A stretch of DNA of 64,000 nucleotides from Erodium maritimum (GCA_963921825.1 OY997590.1:54612012-54676011); one strand, 5' to 3'. Numbered from the stretch's first letter, positions 46,464-58,141 are shown. Notes: generated by a model from the sequence alone, not told the origin. Numbers and translations: made by a program.

Positions 46464-48007
46464 GTCTACCCTCCTTAAAAGAATTTCGTCATCGAAATTT
46501 AAAACGGACGCGCCCCCACTTGACCCTATCTCAGGGAACGCCCGGTTAAAACTCCCAGTCCATTATTCCTCAAGCACGCGGAAACACTTAAACCAGTTAG
46601 TCTATACCGGAATCCTCCGTCGGTAGAGACGTCGCATCGACACACGTAGTTTGGTCAAGATATCCTATACCGGAACCGTCCGTCGGTATAGGTATCGTAC
46701 CTGAACTATTCTCACATTGCACTTAAAACGGATCCAACTCACCGACACTTCTCCTCGACTACTTACTTTACTTAACCAAGTATCGCACACACAACCAAAC
46801 AAAAGAAGTGTCACGTCCCGTTACTCGGACAATCGCCACCGGACTCCAAAGTGGTTATGTCACGACCAACCACACACGATAATACAAGGAACTAGATGCA
46901 ATCAAAACAACTCGATGTTGGATCTCACACTTATTGCACAGTCCGGAGCGACAGTACATCTTATCAACATCTTGTCGAAAAGCGTGCGCACCTCGAGACT
47001 CCAACTCGTCAGAATTTACTATGAAGACACTCTACAAGAGGTGACACACCGTCAGATCGATCATCGAAGGTGATCCAACCCGTGATATCGCGCTTACCGT
47101 CGATATTCGCTTACATACTACCAATCGAATCAATTTACAAGTTGTTCCATCCAAAGTACCACAAAATTGAAGATACTACGAATACCAATTCCTCATGGAC
47201 CGAACGGGTTTGTATACCTTGTGCGTACCTTATCATCGCACTTCCGCGTCGACTCTGTGCGGTTCTCAGTCGTTCACAATTCACGTCATCTCCCAATCGT
47301 TTCCCGAACCACTCAGGGCCAACAGGGTCGACTCTTTAACCCTCAACTGTGCCCCATTTGGGCAACTGACCCGACCTACCATACCCGCCTTCGTACGGTG
47401 CCATAATGTTACTGGCCTGGAAGCGTTGCGGCAGTCATACTCAGCGATTGGTTTCCGGCTACCTCATGAGGTACTCTCACTTTTACCAAGCACTGCTCAA
47501 ACTTGTCAAACCACGTCGCACGTAGCTGGGATGTCAAAACACCAGGACCGCATCAAGGTTCTACTCTTGGGCCCCCACGTCTATTCAAGTGTAAAGAAAG
47601 CAGAAGAGTACGAGGTCTATGGGTTATGGGCCCACCACGCTTCCGCTGCGCCACTCTGATCACATCGTCACACGGCCATCCCCCTTGGTCGATCTGACCG
47701 CGTACTGGTAATTATGCGATCCTCCGTCATTCGGACACTTATCGCTGGTAAGCAATCGAAGAACGCTTGGTACCTCACTATTCAGGCTTCTTAACTTCCT
47801 CACTCACGACTAACACTAGTCGGCACCGCCGCACCCCCAACTAGCGTGCCAAGGTACACCGTTCTAAATTCCGCCCCAACATTCGTACTTGGTCGAACTC
47901 GGGGCGTGAACTAAGAAACAACAAATTAACGACTTAAACGATGCAAAAGTTCAACAGTTGTTCCAGTAATTAAACACAATAAAGTCCATACGAGTCAAAT
48001 ACAAGTC
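46464..48007 (-). other. Non-coding 3' internal region of the Gypsy element
   Basis: On - it ends with CGATGACGAAATTCTTTTA then AGGAGGGTAGAC, the polypurine tract before the LTR, a sequence typical of the end of Gypsy pol. The rest has no pol domain on either strand; the + frames at 46,717-47,697 are chance openings. It holds the tRNA-derived piece at 47,617-47,660. Confidence 0.75.
47617..47660 (-). other. 5' portion of initiator tRNA-Met embedded in the Gypsy element
   Basis: On - it begins ATCAGAGTGGCGCAGCGGAA and continues through the D arm and anticodon stem-loop with the CAT anticodon (GGGCCCATAACCCA). The first about 40 bases match plant initiator tRNA-Met as I know it, and then similarity fades. 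The variable loop, T arm and acceptor 3' strand are absent, so this is not a working tRNA gene. The same tRNA primes this element from its 3' end (primer-binding site at 50,324-50,335), so both ends of one tRNA are represented in the element. Confidence 0.75.
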
Positions 48008-49521
48008 TTAAAATAGAAAGTACGCCTCTGAAGTCAAAACAAAAACAACTCCCGGACTCTCGCTAGTCCCGTGCTCCGCCAGGTCCTCTAATCCAAAACG
48101 TGCTCGCAACCAAGAGCGATCCCATGGTCGGAATCCTATATCTCCGCCCGTGACTCTGTGACAGCATACACCCGACCCTTCCATGCCGGGGGTCTGCCTC
48201 TCGGAGAGAGTGGAAGTGTCACCTGCTGCGCTGCTCGCTGCCTCGGCGCTGGCGCGCTCGCTGCCTGTCTCGAAGCTCTCTGCGTCTGAGCCTGACGCTA
48301 CTGAAACTGCGGTGGCTGCCCAGTCTGCGACTGCTGTGGTCGCAGGGCCGACACCTCCAAAAGTCGATCGGGGCACCTTGAGATGAAGTGTCCTAACTGA
48401 CCACACTGATGACAAAGCGGTGGCCCGACACTCGACCTCTCCTTAGGTCTACCCGCTGGACGGTCCACTGATCTACTGCTCCCCGGACAGTCTCGAGCCA
48501 TGTGACCTGGTCGCCCACATCCGTAGCACGTGCGCCCTCTCATGGAAGGTCTAACTGAAGCCACCGACCCAACCTGTCGCGGTTCTCTCGACTAGGTCTG
48601 AGTCTAAAACGATCCTGAGGTCCTCTGCCTCCTCGGATCCTGAGTCTCGGATGGCCTCAGAAAGGTGCTCGGCCTCGGCCTGACCTCTCTCACTCTGGCT
48701 ATCTCACGGAAGCGTCGCTCCACAGCCAAGGCCTGATCCACCAAGTCAGTAAATACCTGGGTCCTCAAAGCAGCGACCCGGTCCGCGATCGCGGGGCGAA
48801 GTCCTCCCTCAAAACGCCGGCACCTGAGAACCTCTGTCTGCACCATCTCCTGAGCGAAGCGAGACAAGGAGGTGAACCTCGCCTCGTACTCAGACACCGA
48901 CAGACCCTCTTGTCGCAGCTCCAGGAACTGCTGACGCATGTCATCCAAAACAGCCTGTGGAAAATACTACTCGAGATAACGCTGTCCGAATAGCACAAAG
49001 TCGTCCCCCACTTGCGCCTGCTCATGCCGCCACCAGTGGTAGGCCTCTCCCTCCAGATGGAAGGCTGAGAAAGAGACTCGGAGCCTGCCACTCAATACCC
49101 CAGACGTATCCAGGTTGCGGGTGATCCGCTCCAGCCACCTCTCGGCTACCTCGTGGTCTGGCTCCCCGGTAAACACAAGTGTGCCTAACCTGCAGAAATC
49201 TCGCAGTGCCTGCGCAGTGTAGCTGTCGACCTGCGTAGGTCCCTCAGTGGTCGCTGCAGTGGCAGCAGGTACAACCTCCGGTGTCAGAGTTGCAGCCTCT
49301 CTACGGGCAAAGGCTGCTGCCAGTCCCTGAACAGTGCGGGTCAGCTCCTCCAGAACTGCCGCCTGGGCTGTCTCAGCCCTCTCGTGCCCCTCAGCGGGTG
49401 CACCCTGGGCCCTAGTCGCCCCTACCGACTCAGCAGTCGACGGCTGTCCTTGGCCCGTAGCTGGCCGTCTCCTTATACCTCGCGGAGCATAACTCGGCGC
49501 CATATCGTAAATCCTCTGCAC
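48008..49521 (-). pseudogene. Gypsy gag (capsid and two zinc knuckles), broken by a few stops
   Basis: The frame starts at about 49,503 (MAPSYAPRGIRRRPATGQGQ). A Retrotrans_gag-type domain follows: RDFCRLGTLVFTGEPDHEVA, FSAFHLEGEAYHWW, then a stop at about 48,968 within YLE/YFPQ, resuming LDDMRQQFLELRQEGLS and EYEARFTSLSRFAQEMV. After stops near 48,600 the zinc knuckles CYGCGRPGHMARDC and CHQCGQLGHFISRC are both intact (48,298-48,564). The tail reads GRVYAVTESRAE at about 48,160, resembling the first residues of a protease domain, and then coding ends. A few stop mutations separate it from an open gag. No pol follows. Confidence 0.85.
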
Positions 49522-50338
49522 GGATGACGCACACGGTTTCAGACTCTTAACTCAAAAGGACAATGCGCTTAGAATAAATAACGCCACACACAGTACCACT
49601 CATAGTAATAATATACTTAATATAGTAATAGTCACCCAATAGCACACAGCAGAGAATTCAGCACACTAGTGAGTCACACAAATCATAAATAAACCTAGCG
49701 GGGTTACACATAGTTTCACTTTCACAACAATTTCACACTTAAGTCACACAGACTACCACTTATGCTCCAAAGCAATTTCACAATTTACAACATATACTTA
49801 GTTTCAATTTCTTAACACGTTCTCTTTCTAACATAACGTTCATGTTGACACCGCGTCGCTACAACCCGGTTCAGGCGTCCCCGAATTACGTTGTAACCAC
49901 TTGGTATCCCCCCATTCACGTCGTGATGGTACATACACTTCAGTTTCTGCAGAAAATCGGGCATAACCCGTTCATAAATTAAGTCAACCATCGCTTATGC
50001 GGGACAACCAATTACCACCTACACACAGCACTCAACTCCAACACACCACCCTTCGGGTCTTGGTAATTTCACTCTTACCGCCCGACTAAGTCCACTCTTG
50101 GACCAACAGTTAAGTCAAATCATGACCTCAACCACACAGGTTCACCAAAAGTCCACGGCTCTTAGGCCGGACAACCGCCAACCCGAGACTCTTTCCGTCT
50201 CGCTTCTACCCATAGGACATCTCTGACTTGCGTAACCGACACACAGTAACCTAACGACCCAACTTTACCCACCTAATTGATGTACGGTCCGAGGTTTTGA
50301 AAAACGACTTCAAAATGCAACCAGCTCCGATACCAAAT
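49522..50338 (-). other. Gypsy 5' leader and primer-binding site
   Basis: Leader of about 800 bp, homologous to 1-536 and 12,411-13,129. The primer-binding site at 50,324-50,335 reads TGGTATCGGAGC on -, complementary to initiator tRNA-Met with one change (G for A). Confidence 0.88.
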
Positions 50339-53113
50339 TGTCACGCCCCAAATCCGGTTTTGACCGGACTCGAGATGTGAACTTAAACTGATAATAATTA
50401 AAACAACTTTAAATGAATAAGGTTTAAAGTAATAATAAATTATCACCACAATCCGATAAAATATTCAACAGTCCATAAATCCAAAGTTAAAGTTTAATTC
50501 AAGAACACAGTACGTCTCTAGACAAGCTAGCCTAGGACCCTCGTTAGCTCCCAAGCATCGAGCATCCAGCTAGTACAAATCCCGCTCAAGACCTGAAACA
50601 CAACAAAGTAAGGGGGTCAGCTTTCGCTCAGTAGCAAAAGTAGTTAAGGTTATGAACATCAATTCACTACCACGATTAACCGTCCAATTAGGGCATACTA
50701 GTAAGCATAACAATTAAAAGTCAAACTAAACAATTACTCCAAGACAACGCCTGACCTTCACTCAGGCACAACCCGTAAATCAAATTCAAAATGAACCAAA
50801 CACATACACTCTTCTCAAATTTTCTCTTGACACTCATCAACTAACAATTCTTAATGGACAACGCCCACGGTTATCTCGCAACTGATCACACGTGCGAACT
50901 CGCACGACAACACAGAAATCAGGTATAACAGCACATCGAGTCACCAAACACTCTCACAAGACCATAATCACACTTAGAACAACGCACAAAGCCAAACAGC
51001 ACGCACAACACACATAGCAGACGACGTACAAAGCCAAACAGCACGCACAACACACACAGTAGACCCACACAAAATGTAGTACAACCATTCCAACATCTCC
51101 AGCTATCACAGCCCGTTCCATTTATGTCGTACCGGAACACGAAGCCTCAGTCCCGACATCTTCCCGTCACGTAGAATGGGGATAACATCCCAGACCGGAA
51201 ATCCCTCAGTCGTACGTCTTCCTGTCACGTAGAATCAGGGCCTCACGCATACTGGACCGGCACATACCTCGGTCGTACACCTTCCCGCCACGGAAAATCG
51301 GGGTATCTACCACGCCATCCTTGGCCTCAATGACATGCACGGGAACTATCCCTCGGTGGAGGCATCGCACAGGTTACGCCTCCTCTTGGAACACACATCA
51401 AGAGTATACCACGCATCACAATGCTATAGTTGACCTCGGTATACCAACCGGCCAACTCACCAAAACACACAATCGGTTTATCACTCACCCGATCATATCA
51501 CAACCAAAGAATTACTTCATATCAAACACGACACACTTGCCCACACACAGTCACAACATGCTTCACTGAGTATAATCTTATTTAGACTCTCACACAGCGG
51601 TTATAATACATATCATGCATCTCAATCAGCACGCAACCCTAAGGCTCGACATGGCCATTCTACCAGCACGGCACTTTCCCAAGTATTGAAAGCAAGAATT
51701 CTAGTGAATCACATCCTACATGTTACTAAGACTCGTCCGATTATTTAATAATCGAAAGCGGCTATTCTAGTGAATCACATCCTATATGCCACCTAGGACC
51801 TTTCCGTTTATTATTAACTCCTAATCATGCATGCTAGTAACTTTCCGTCATTGAACCGGTATTCGCTACGTTCCCTACCTCAAGATGATCACAACAGCTG
51901 CGTCTCCTAGCTGCTGACGTCCAGGCCTATCTCCGGTCTTCTCGGGAAAAGTCCAAGTCTGAGGTCAACAGGTAAAGTTTCCAATCAGTCCCGGTAGTCC
52001 AAAAGTCCTCTGATTGTCCAATTAATCCTTTAAAAGTCCATTTTTAGATTAATTAAACTAATTAATTAGATTATTAAAAATGTCCGACCCGGATCCGACA
52101 TGTTCCAGAACCAGAACCGACCCGGACCCGACTCTAGACCCGAGTCTAGAACCCGAGTCAGACCCGGATCCAGAGACTAGGGCCTGGCCCAAGGTCTGTC
52201 TCCTGGTCCACTCATCCTGGCCCAAAGGCCTCTCTGGCACAAGTCCCGTCTCTTGCCAGGGCTCATCTCCCGGCCCAACTCAGGCTGGCCCAATCCCTTC
52301 CTGACCCAAGCCGTACTGGCTCGAATCTGAGCTGGTTATAACTCCGGCGACCTAAGGTTTGCTCCGGCCGCCGTCGACGGCGTCAGGGGCGCTCTAAAAG
52401 AGAAAAAAGAGGGCGGCGAAGGGCGTCAGAATCACGGCGAGGCCGTGGCCGTTGCGGCCGTGGCTCGAGCGTGACTCAACCCTCACTCCCGTCTCAGATC
52501 TGGCGAGCGGGAGGTTCGTCGGCGATGACTCCGGCTGAACTCGTCTCAAATCGAGCTCGTCTCGATGGTTTTCAGGCGCGGCAAGGTCGGGGAAGAAGGG
52601 AAAAGGCGAGATGGAGCTCGAACCGTGTGTTTCCCGTCGCTGGCGGGCTCGATTCGAGCTCGGAGAGGACGAACCAGAGGAGAAATTCTCCGGCATCGTC
52701 TCGATTCGTGCGTGGGTGGCTCGGCTTGTACTCATAAGGGAAGAAGATGAGGGCGATGGTGGTGGCGATGTTTGAAGGAGAGGGAGATCGAGAGGGAGAG
52801 GAGGAAGGATCGAGAGAGAAGGAGAATGAAGCGCTGCGTTTCTGCTTCGGGATGCGTGCGACGCGAGGAAGAAGAAGACGATGTGTAGGGTTTTGGCTCG
52901 GGCTCGCATCTCGTGGGCCTGGGCGCGCGTGTTGGGCCTGGCCCGTGCGATCGAGCTGGGCCTGGTCCTCTGACTGGCCTAGTTCAGCCCAAAAGCTCCT
53001 TTTCTCTCTTTTTTTCTTTTTAACTTGCACCCATTCCAATTTTTCGACCCGTTTTTCAAACACGACGTTCCAACAAATAAATTTAATTCTTTTAAACCGG
53101 GGCGGTCTTTACA
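50339..53113 (-). repeat. 5' LTR of the Gypsy element
   Basis: 2,775 bp, uninterrupted, TGTCACGCCCCAAATCCGG to GGCGGTCTTTACA on +. It serves as the reference for the empty site of the LTR nested in the other copy. Long frames in its GC-rich part (52,394-53,063, both strands) are shared with the 3' LTR by descent, which is not evidence of coding. Confidence 0.95.
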
Positions 53114-53118
53114 AGTTT

Positions 53119-53895
53119 TAATTTGGCTGGCTGGATCGGAAAGGAAGTCGACCGTCGCTCGGTGTCTCAACTACTTGACAGCCTTAGGCGAGATCATTGG
53201 TATGGCCCTCTATCTTTATGGTGAAAAGCTTTCCACTTATCTCTTTACTAGATTTAGTTCGATTTCATTGTTTCCCCATCTTGCATTGGGGTGGGGCTCC
53301 TCAGTTGTGGTGTTGGCCCCCGACGGGTGGTTTGGGCCATTGGCCTTTTTTTGGAATCGACTGGATTTAGCTTTTAGGGTGTAAGTATTTCAGTGGTCTT
53401 GATCACTAGATTATCTTTGCTGGTTAGTATTGTTGACTGTCAGCGTGTCGACTTCCATTTTACTCGTTGAGTAGATGGTATCGATGAGATAGTTTTCTTT
53501 TTTCTTGTTCGTTTTAGGGCTTGGATTTTGCTGTCCGGAGGTATTTGTGGGCTTCATGTTTGTCAAATCCAGGTTTATCAGACCTTTGGTTTTTTTGGAT
53601 CTTCAAGTTTGTTAAATTTATGGTTTTAGACCTTCACCATTTTATTGCCCTAATTTGTAGTCTCTTAGGGTTTAGTTGTGGTGTTCTCTCGGCCCTTGTT
53701 GGCCTCTGTTTGCTTCATGTTGGTTATATCTGGTTATGATACCATTTGTTTGGTTTTCTCCCATAGTTGGGATTGTTTTGAGGGTGTGCTTTATTGCCAG
53801 TGCTCTTGTTTGTATTGAGAGCTGATCCATCAGTACCTTCTCCTTTCCCTTCATTTCGAAGGATTGGATGTTTTAAAAAAATGCTGATAAAAAAA
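53119..53895 (+). mobile_element. LINE-like element, 3' part
   Basis: Continues the element of 40,714-41,626 and ends ATGCTGATAAAAAAA, the L1-type tail. No coding domain recognised. Confidence 0.6.
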
Positions 53896-54744
53896 GGCCT
53901 CTTTCCCTCTGCTATTTTTGCTTTTGTCCCATTTGTTGTGTGTCACGATTAGATCATGACTATAAGCAGGAGAGAATACGCCACCGTTTGGGTGAAGAGA
54001 AGGAAAGTGCGAAACGTTATCGTTTGGGTTAAGTGAGGATGTGCATGGTTTGGCTGATACGATATCGTTTCTTTTGGTATTGTGCTACTTCTCCAAAAAC
54101 CAATCTCATATATGAACATGAGTTGATGTAGTGGAGAGGGGACTTGATGAATGATAGTATTAGCCTTAGTTGTAATGAGTAGCTGATTAGTGTAGTTATA
54201 GAAAAGGATCCAAACTGGATTATCTCGCTGGGAATAGTTATTTCAGAGTTGAATCAAATTGTATTTCTTAGTCATTTGTTCTTAATCACTTCGATCGAAC
54301 TCTTTATACTTATTGTGGTATCAGAGCCATGATTAGGGCACCTAGGGTTATGGATTGAAGAGAATAAGCGAAATTTTTTCCAAACCCATCGACCTTAGAT
54401 GAAACCCGGTAAATATGTATTTGCTTCACCTTCATTTTTTCATTATGGGGTTGGTTATGGGTCGATGACTGGAATTTTTCTCCCAAAAAATCCCCAAATT
54501 GTGTTCATTCACTCGTCGTGTCCAATGTCTTCAATCCTTACCATTGAACTCTCACAATCGAGCCAACCCTTACCTCACAATAGCCACTACCAATCCACAA
54601 CAACCACTACCAAACACAACACTATGGAACCCAGATGAGCACACATCCACATCCATCCACGATACAACCAACTAAACACTCACATGAATCATCTCAATTT
54701 TTTCCAAACCCACCAGCCCATGATTCCATGATAGCCGAGTTATT

Positions 54745-55164
54745 GTGGCAGAAAAGCTTCGAGAGAGAATATTTAGTGAACAGAAAACTTGTGCAACACA
54801 ACAACTATCCATGAATGAATACATATTTGAGCAGTTGGCAGAAATTGAGAAGCAAGAGGAGGAGATTTGTAGAGCCAATTATGAGAATTTGGGTGAAGAA
54901 GTTCATATGAATGTCAAGAAATTGAGAAATGGTGAAGGTAAAAATTCATGTTTGAATGCACATGGTGTTATAGAGGAAAAGGATTTGGATGCTGAGATGA
55001 AACATGATTCAATCGTGGTTGAGGAGGATGAACTTGTAGGTGGGAGTGAAGATCAAGGTAAGGACCTTATAACTATTGATCATGAGGAGCTGAGTACATT
55101 TTCTGGTGCACATATTATACTCCTTGAAAATCCCAAACACTATGGTTCAAAAAAATTGAGGTAA
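54745..55164 (+). CDS. Unrecognised acidic ORF in the LTR element
   Basis: 139 codons open from a GTG; the first in-frame ATG is at about residue 23 (MNEYIFEQLAEIEKQEEEIC). The N-terminal half is Glu/Lys/Gln-rich and could form a short coiled coil; the rest is acidic (VVEEDELVGGSEDQGKDLIT). No zinc knuckle and no capsid motif seen. It lies between the primer-binding site and the larger ORF. Coding use resembles a host gene more than gag, but that is impression only. Confidence 0.35.
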   Translation: MAEKLRERIFSEQKTCATQQLSMNEYIFEQLAEIEKQEEEICRANYENLGEEVHMNVKKLRNGEGKNSCLNAHGVIEEKDLDAEMKHDSIVVEEDELVGGSEDQGKDLITIDHEELSTFSGAHIILLENPKHYGSKKLR

Positions 55165-55755
55165 ATTCTCTATTGACTGATTTAATTATACATCTCCTAG
55201 TGTTGAACTACAATGGCGTTGTAGAGCTGCGTACTGGGACTGACACTTTAACTAGCCTATATGAGAGTTTGCGATGTTTGAAATTGAATATAGTGTTGGA
55301 GTTTGGTGTCTTGAGAACTGGATCTTGTTATTAAGAGAGGTAACATGGTTATGGAAATTATAGACGGGAGGATATGTCATGTTTATTGAAGAGGGTGCTA
55401 TGGGGTTTGGAGCTTTTAAAAGTAAGCTTAACCTTTATGGTGAAGGTAGGAGTTGTGGGGGTGCCTTTTTCTCGTGTTATAATAAAGATAGGAGGTTGGA
55501 AAAGTAAGATATTTGAGTTACCAACATGAAATGCATTGTGGTTTGGGTAGCATGGGGTTTTAGGGATTATGTTTGGCACTTGAAAAATGGCTCTAGGAAT
55601 TATAGATTCGTGAAGTTGTTATGTTTATTAAAAAGGGTGATAATGGTTGTGGTCTACTTGGTGGGAGTGTTAAAAAAGATAATGTGGTTAGAGAATATGG
55701 GATGAAGTATTCAAATGAGAAGAGGGCTTAGGGAGGTTCTAAAAAGGAGAGCTGG

Positions 55756-56481
55756 ATGCATGGATCGAGCAATGGTATGAGTATGAGTGGTATAATTGAG
55801 CTTCAGATTTCAGTGAATACAATGTATTCATCAACTCCAAACCAAGCAAGCGAGGTATATGCACTGGCTCTACCTATGATTGAGAAAGGAGATTTCAATT
55901 ATGAAGGCAAGACACAAATGGGTATCAAGAATATTAGTGAGTTGGCTAGTGGTTTAAGTATGGAGCAACATATTTTTTTCCTAGCAGCTATATTGGATTC
56001 AATTGATAATGACCATGATCTAGTTGATGATGTTGCTACATATGCTTTTTACTTGATTTGTGAGGTTTTGGCTGAGAGGGGGGTTGATTTTGAAGACCCT
56101 GCAGCTCTGGTTCTTGATCATATGCCAATTGTTGCTGATGATCTAATTAAATTTGACGTGCTTTTGGGAAGCAAGACAACCAAGGTTTTAGTGCTTTCCT
56201 CGGGAATTGGAATATTGTATTTTTTGGATGTATCGAATGGTAATGTGGAATTGAGTTATAAACTGTACAATGGAAAATCAAGGGCACGACTCCTTCAAAT
56301 ACTATCAGATGCTACACTTGAACTGTCAAGCTTTCTATTGGCTCTGAGAGAAAAGACTTTTGTTGAAACTCCCTGTGATACTACTAGAACAATCAAGGAA
56401 CAGGTTACTGCGATAGCATCGACATTTGGACGACATTTCAAACAGAAAGAGGGGAGAGTGAAGAATTTCTCGGATGTATAG
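55756..56481 (+). CDS. Unrecognised 241-codon ORF in the LTR element, possibly captured host sequence
   Basis: ATG at 55,756 (MHGSSNGMSMSGIIELQISV). The middle part is helical-looking and mixed (SMEQHIFFLAAILDSIDNDH, DLVDDVATYAFYLICEVLAE). Then comes a block that reads like a beta-strand-rich domain (KTTKVLVLSSGIGILYFLDV). No retroviral domain or transposase motif. The frame shows no stops over 726 bp while the flanks (55,165-55,755 and 56,482-57,180) are riddled with them. A remnant of coding sequence may continue after 56,546. Origin unknown; host-gene capture is inferred from the lack of any element domain. Confidence 0.4.
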   Translation: MHGSSNGMSMSGIIELQISVNTMYSSTPNQASEVYALALPMIEKGDFNYEGKTQMGIKNISELASGLSMEQHIFFLAAILDSIDNDHDLVDDVATYAFYLICEVLAERGVDFEDPAALVLDHMPIVADDLIKFDVLLGSKTTKVLVLSSGIGILYFLDVSNGNVELSYKLYNGKSRARLLQILSDATLELSSFLLALREKTFVETPCDTTRTIKEQVTAIASTFGRHFKQKEGRVKNFSDV

Positions 56482-57428
56482 TGTCAGATAGGAGAAACGT
56501 GTGGAGAAATTTCTGAGAATTTGAACATGAGCGTGTAGGGTACTTTTGCAGTTTAATGAGTCTATTCTGACGCTGAAGAAGTTTAATGAATATTATGCCC
56601 AACTCCAAGAATTTCAAAAGGGAAAGGGTGTTGGGTTGCACAAGGTCCTTCATTATGTGAGCACGGTGCATACTCTAAGTGTGGGGCTGGACTTCTTCAA
56701 CAATGTAGTAAAGGTTCATCCATGCCTATATGAGTTTACTAGCATGCAATACAAGATATTCTTGGCCACTACAAGCTTTGTTGCCACCACTACTTTCTAG
56801 ACAGCAATCTGGAGTGGATTTTCATGTGTGGATGTCATGCTTGCATCTATAGAGGGCCATGGTCATGAATTTAAGCTTTCTAGTGCTTCTACAATTACAT
56901 AAGGGTATAAACACATTTTGGAGAAAATGATGAGTTTGCATCAAGATCTTATAAAAATGTATTGTTCACATTAAAATCAAAAAGATGACACTAGAGATGA
57001 AGCTAAGGATGAAGATAAAGTTATAACAGGTCTTGGATTGCTTCTTTGGCCTACAGGAATTGACACACAATGTCTGAATCTTATTTCTACTACTTGGTCA
57101 AGAGAAAGTTTGAAGGTTTGCCATCATATGGTGCTTGAATTGTTAGTGGAAGGTTCAACTAAGTTTGAGGACAAGCTTGTTTTAAGGGGATTGGTTTGTC
57201 ACAACTGGATCGTGATTACGTATATATGTATGAGTTGATGTAGTGGAGAGGGGACTTGATGAGTGATAATATTAATCTTAGTTCTAATGAGTAGCTAATA
57301 GAGTAGATATAGAAAAGGATCCAATCTGGATTGTCTTGTTAGGAATTTTTATTTCATATTTGAATCAAAGTGTATTTCTTATTCATTTTCTCTTATCACT
57401 TAATCGAACTCTCTATCATTACATTGTG

Positions 57429-58130
57429 TGCAGAAAAATGAAGTAAAAATATTCAGATATAAACATCTCAAAGATAAAAATCTTAGAAATTGTTCTACAT
57501 TTTCTTATTGATTATGTAAAATACAATACATAAAAGATCTACCGTACATAGAAACCCAATCGAGTATCACATAAATTTTGTAAAATCGATCGATGAATGG
57601 ATGATCCTGTGATCCCGCTTATGGTGAATGGGGAAAAGGCGATTTCGGATGCGCTAGCGGAGGCTCTTGGGGGTTCGTACAACTCTAAGCTATCGAGTGG
57701 ATCACACAACCCTAAGGTGCCGAGCGGAAGAGAGAAAGGGGAGGGGTCGAATCATGAAGGAAATTTTCCCAAACGATGGCGGTGAGGTATGTAAGAAATT
57801 GTTTATTAGTAATATCTCGTTTGATGTTGATGAGGACTGCTTGTTTGAGTATTTTGGGGGTCTGTCTAAGTACTTTGTTTAAAGCTTCTCTAGTTTGGAG
57901 GCCCAACATATTTTTTAGATTTTTTTAATCGAAAACTTTCATGGAAGAGTTGCATGAGATCGTCGTCAATAAAGGTACAAGTGTTAGTGATTATAAATTT
58001 ATTTGTTAATAAAGTTGCATATGACAAGCCACAATCTGTCTTGCAGAGTTATTTGTGATTAATAAAGTGGCAAGTGTTTTCACTATCATATGGTGAAATA
58101 TTAACAATGTGAATATACTATTCTTTCTAA
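57429..58130. other. AT-rich flank with a possible RRM remnant
   Basis: From ATG 57,597 a short frame (MDDPVIPLMVNGEKAI) runs into, in another frame at about 57,780-57,860, CKKLFISNISFDVDEDCLFE and YFG. That resembles the first strand and helix of an RNA-recognition motif (RNP2-like LFISNI), as found in some plant RNA-binding proteins and LINE ORF1s. RNP1 is missing. Weak evidence. Confidence 0.3.
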
Positions 58131-58141
58131 GGTATCAGAGC
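58131..58141 (+). other. Primer-binding-site-like sequence
   Basis: GGTATCAGAGC followed by GCCGTTTCCC, as after the 5' LTR of many plant elements. No clear LTR could be defined upstream, so it may be a relic. Confidence 0.3.

Larger units (their letters stand above)
41627..53113 (-). mobile_element. Complete pol-less Ty3/Gypsy element, TSD AGTTT
   Basis: In element orientation (-): 5' LTR 53,113-50,339, internal region 50,338-46,464, 3' LTR 46,463-41,627. AGTTT flanks both sides (41,622-41,626 and 53,114-53,118). The internal region of 3,875 bp has primer-binding site, leader, gag, a 1.7-kb non-coding stretch with a tRNA-derived piece, and a polypurine tract, but no protease-to-integrase. 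The fragment at 1-1,863 lacks pol in the same way. This is the organisation described for TR-GAG elements. The gag resembles chromovirus (Tekay/Del-like) gags, a lineage guess only. Confidence 0.93.
53941..57423 (+). mobile_element. 3.5-kb LTR element with unfamiliar ORFs, TSD TTGTG
   Basis: TTGTG flanks both ends (53,936-53,940 and 57,424-57,428). Left LTR 53,941 to about 54,313, right LTR 57,197-57,423, both starting TGTCAC. Primer-binding site TGGTATCAGAGCC at 54,316-54,328 (initiator tRNA-Met); polypurine tract AAGGGGATTGGTT at 57,184-57,196. The left LTR carries about 145 bp (53,965-54,110) absent from the right. The inside lacks recognisable gag, protease, integrase or reverse transcriptase but has two sizeable frames. 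Best explained as a non-autonomous LTR element with captured sequence. Confidence 0.88.

Noticed and set aside
47195-47659. 154-codon + frame in the Gypsy internal region
   Set aside because: It is antisense to the element and spans the tRNA-derived piece; no domain.
47617-47660. Functional initiator tRNA gene
   Set aside because: Only the 5' portion is present; no T arm, acceptor 3' strand or terminator.
52394-53121. Long frames on both strands in the LTR, also at 45,993-46,353 and 16,873-17,388
   Set aside because: GC-rich LTR sequence with overlapping frames; similarity between copies comes from LTR duplication, not coding constraint.
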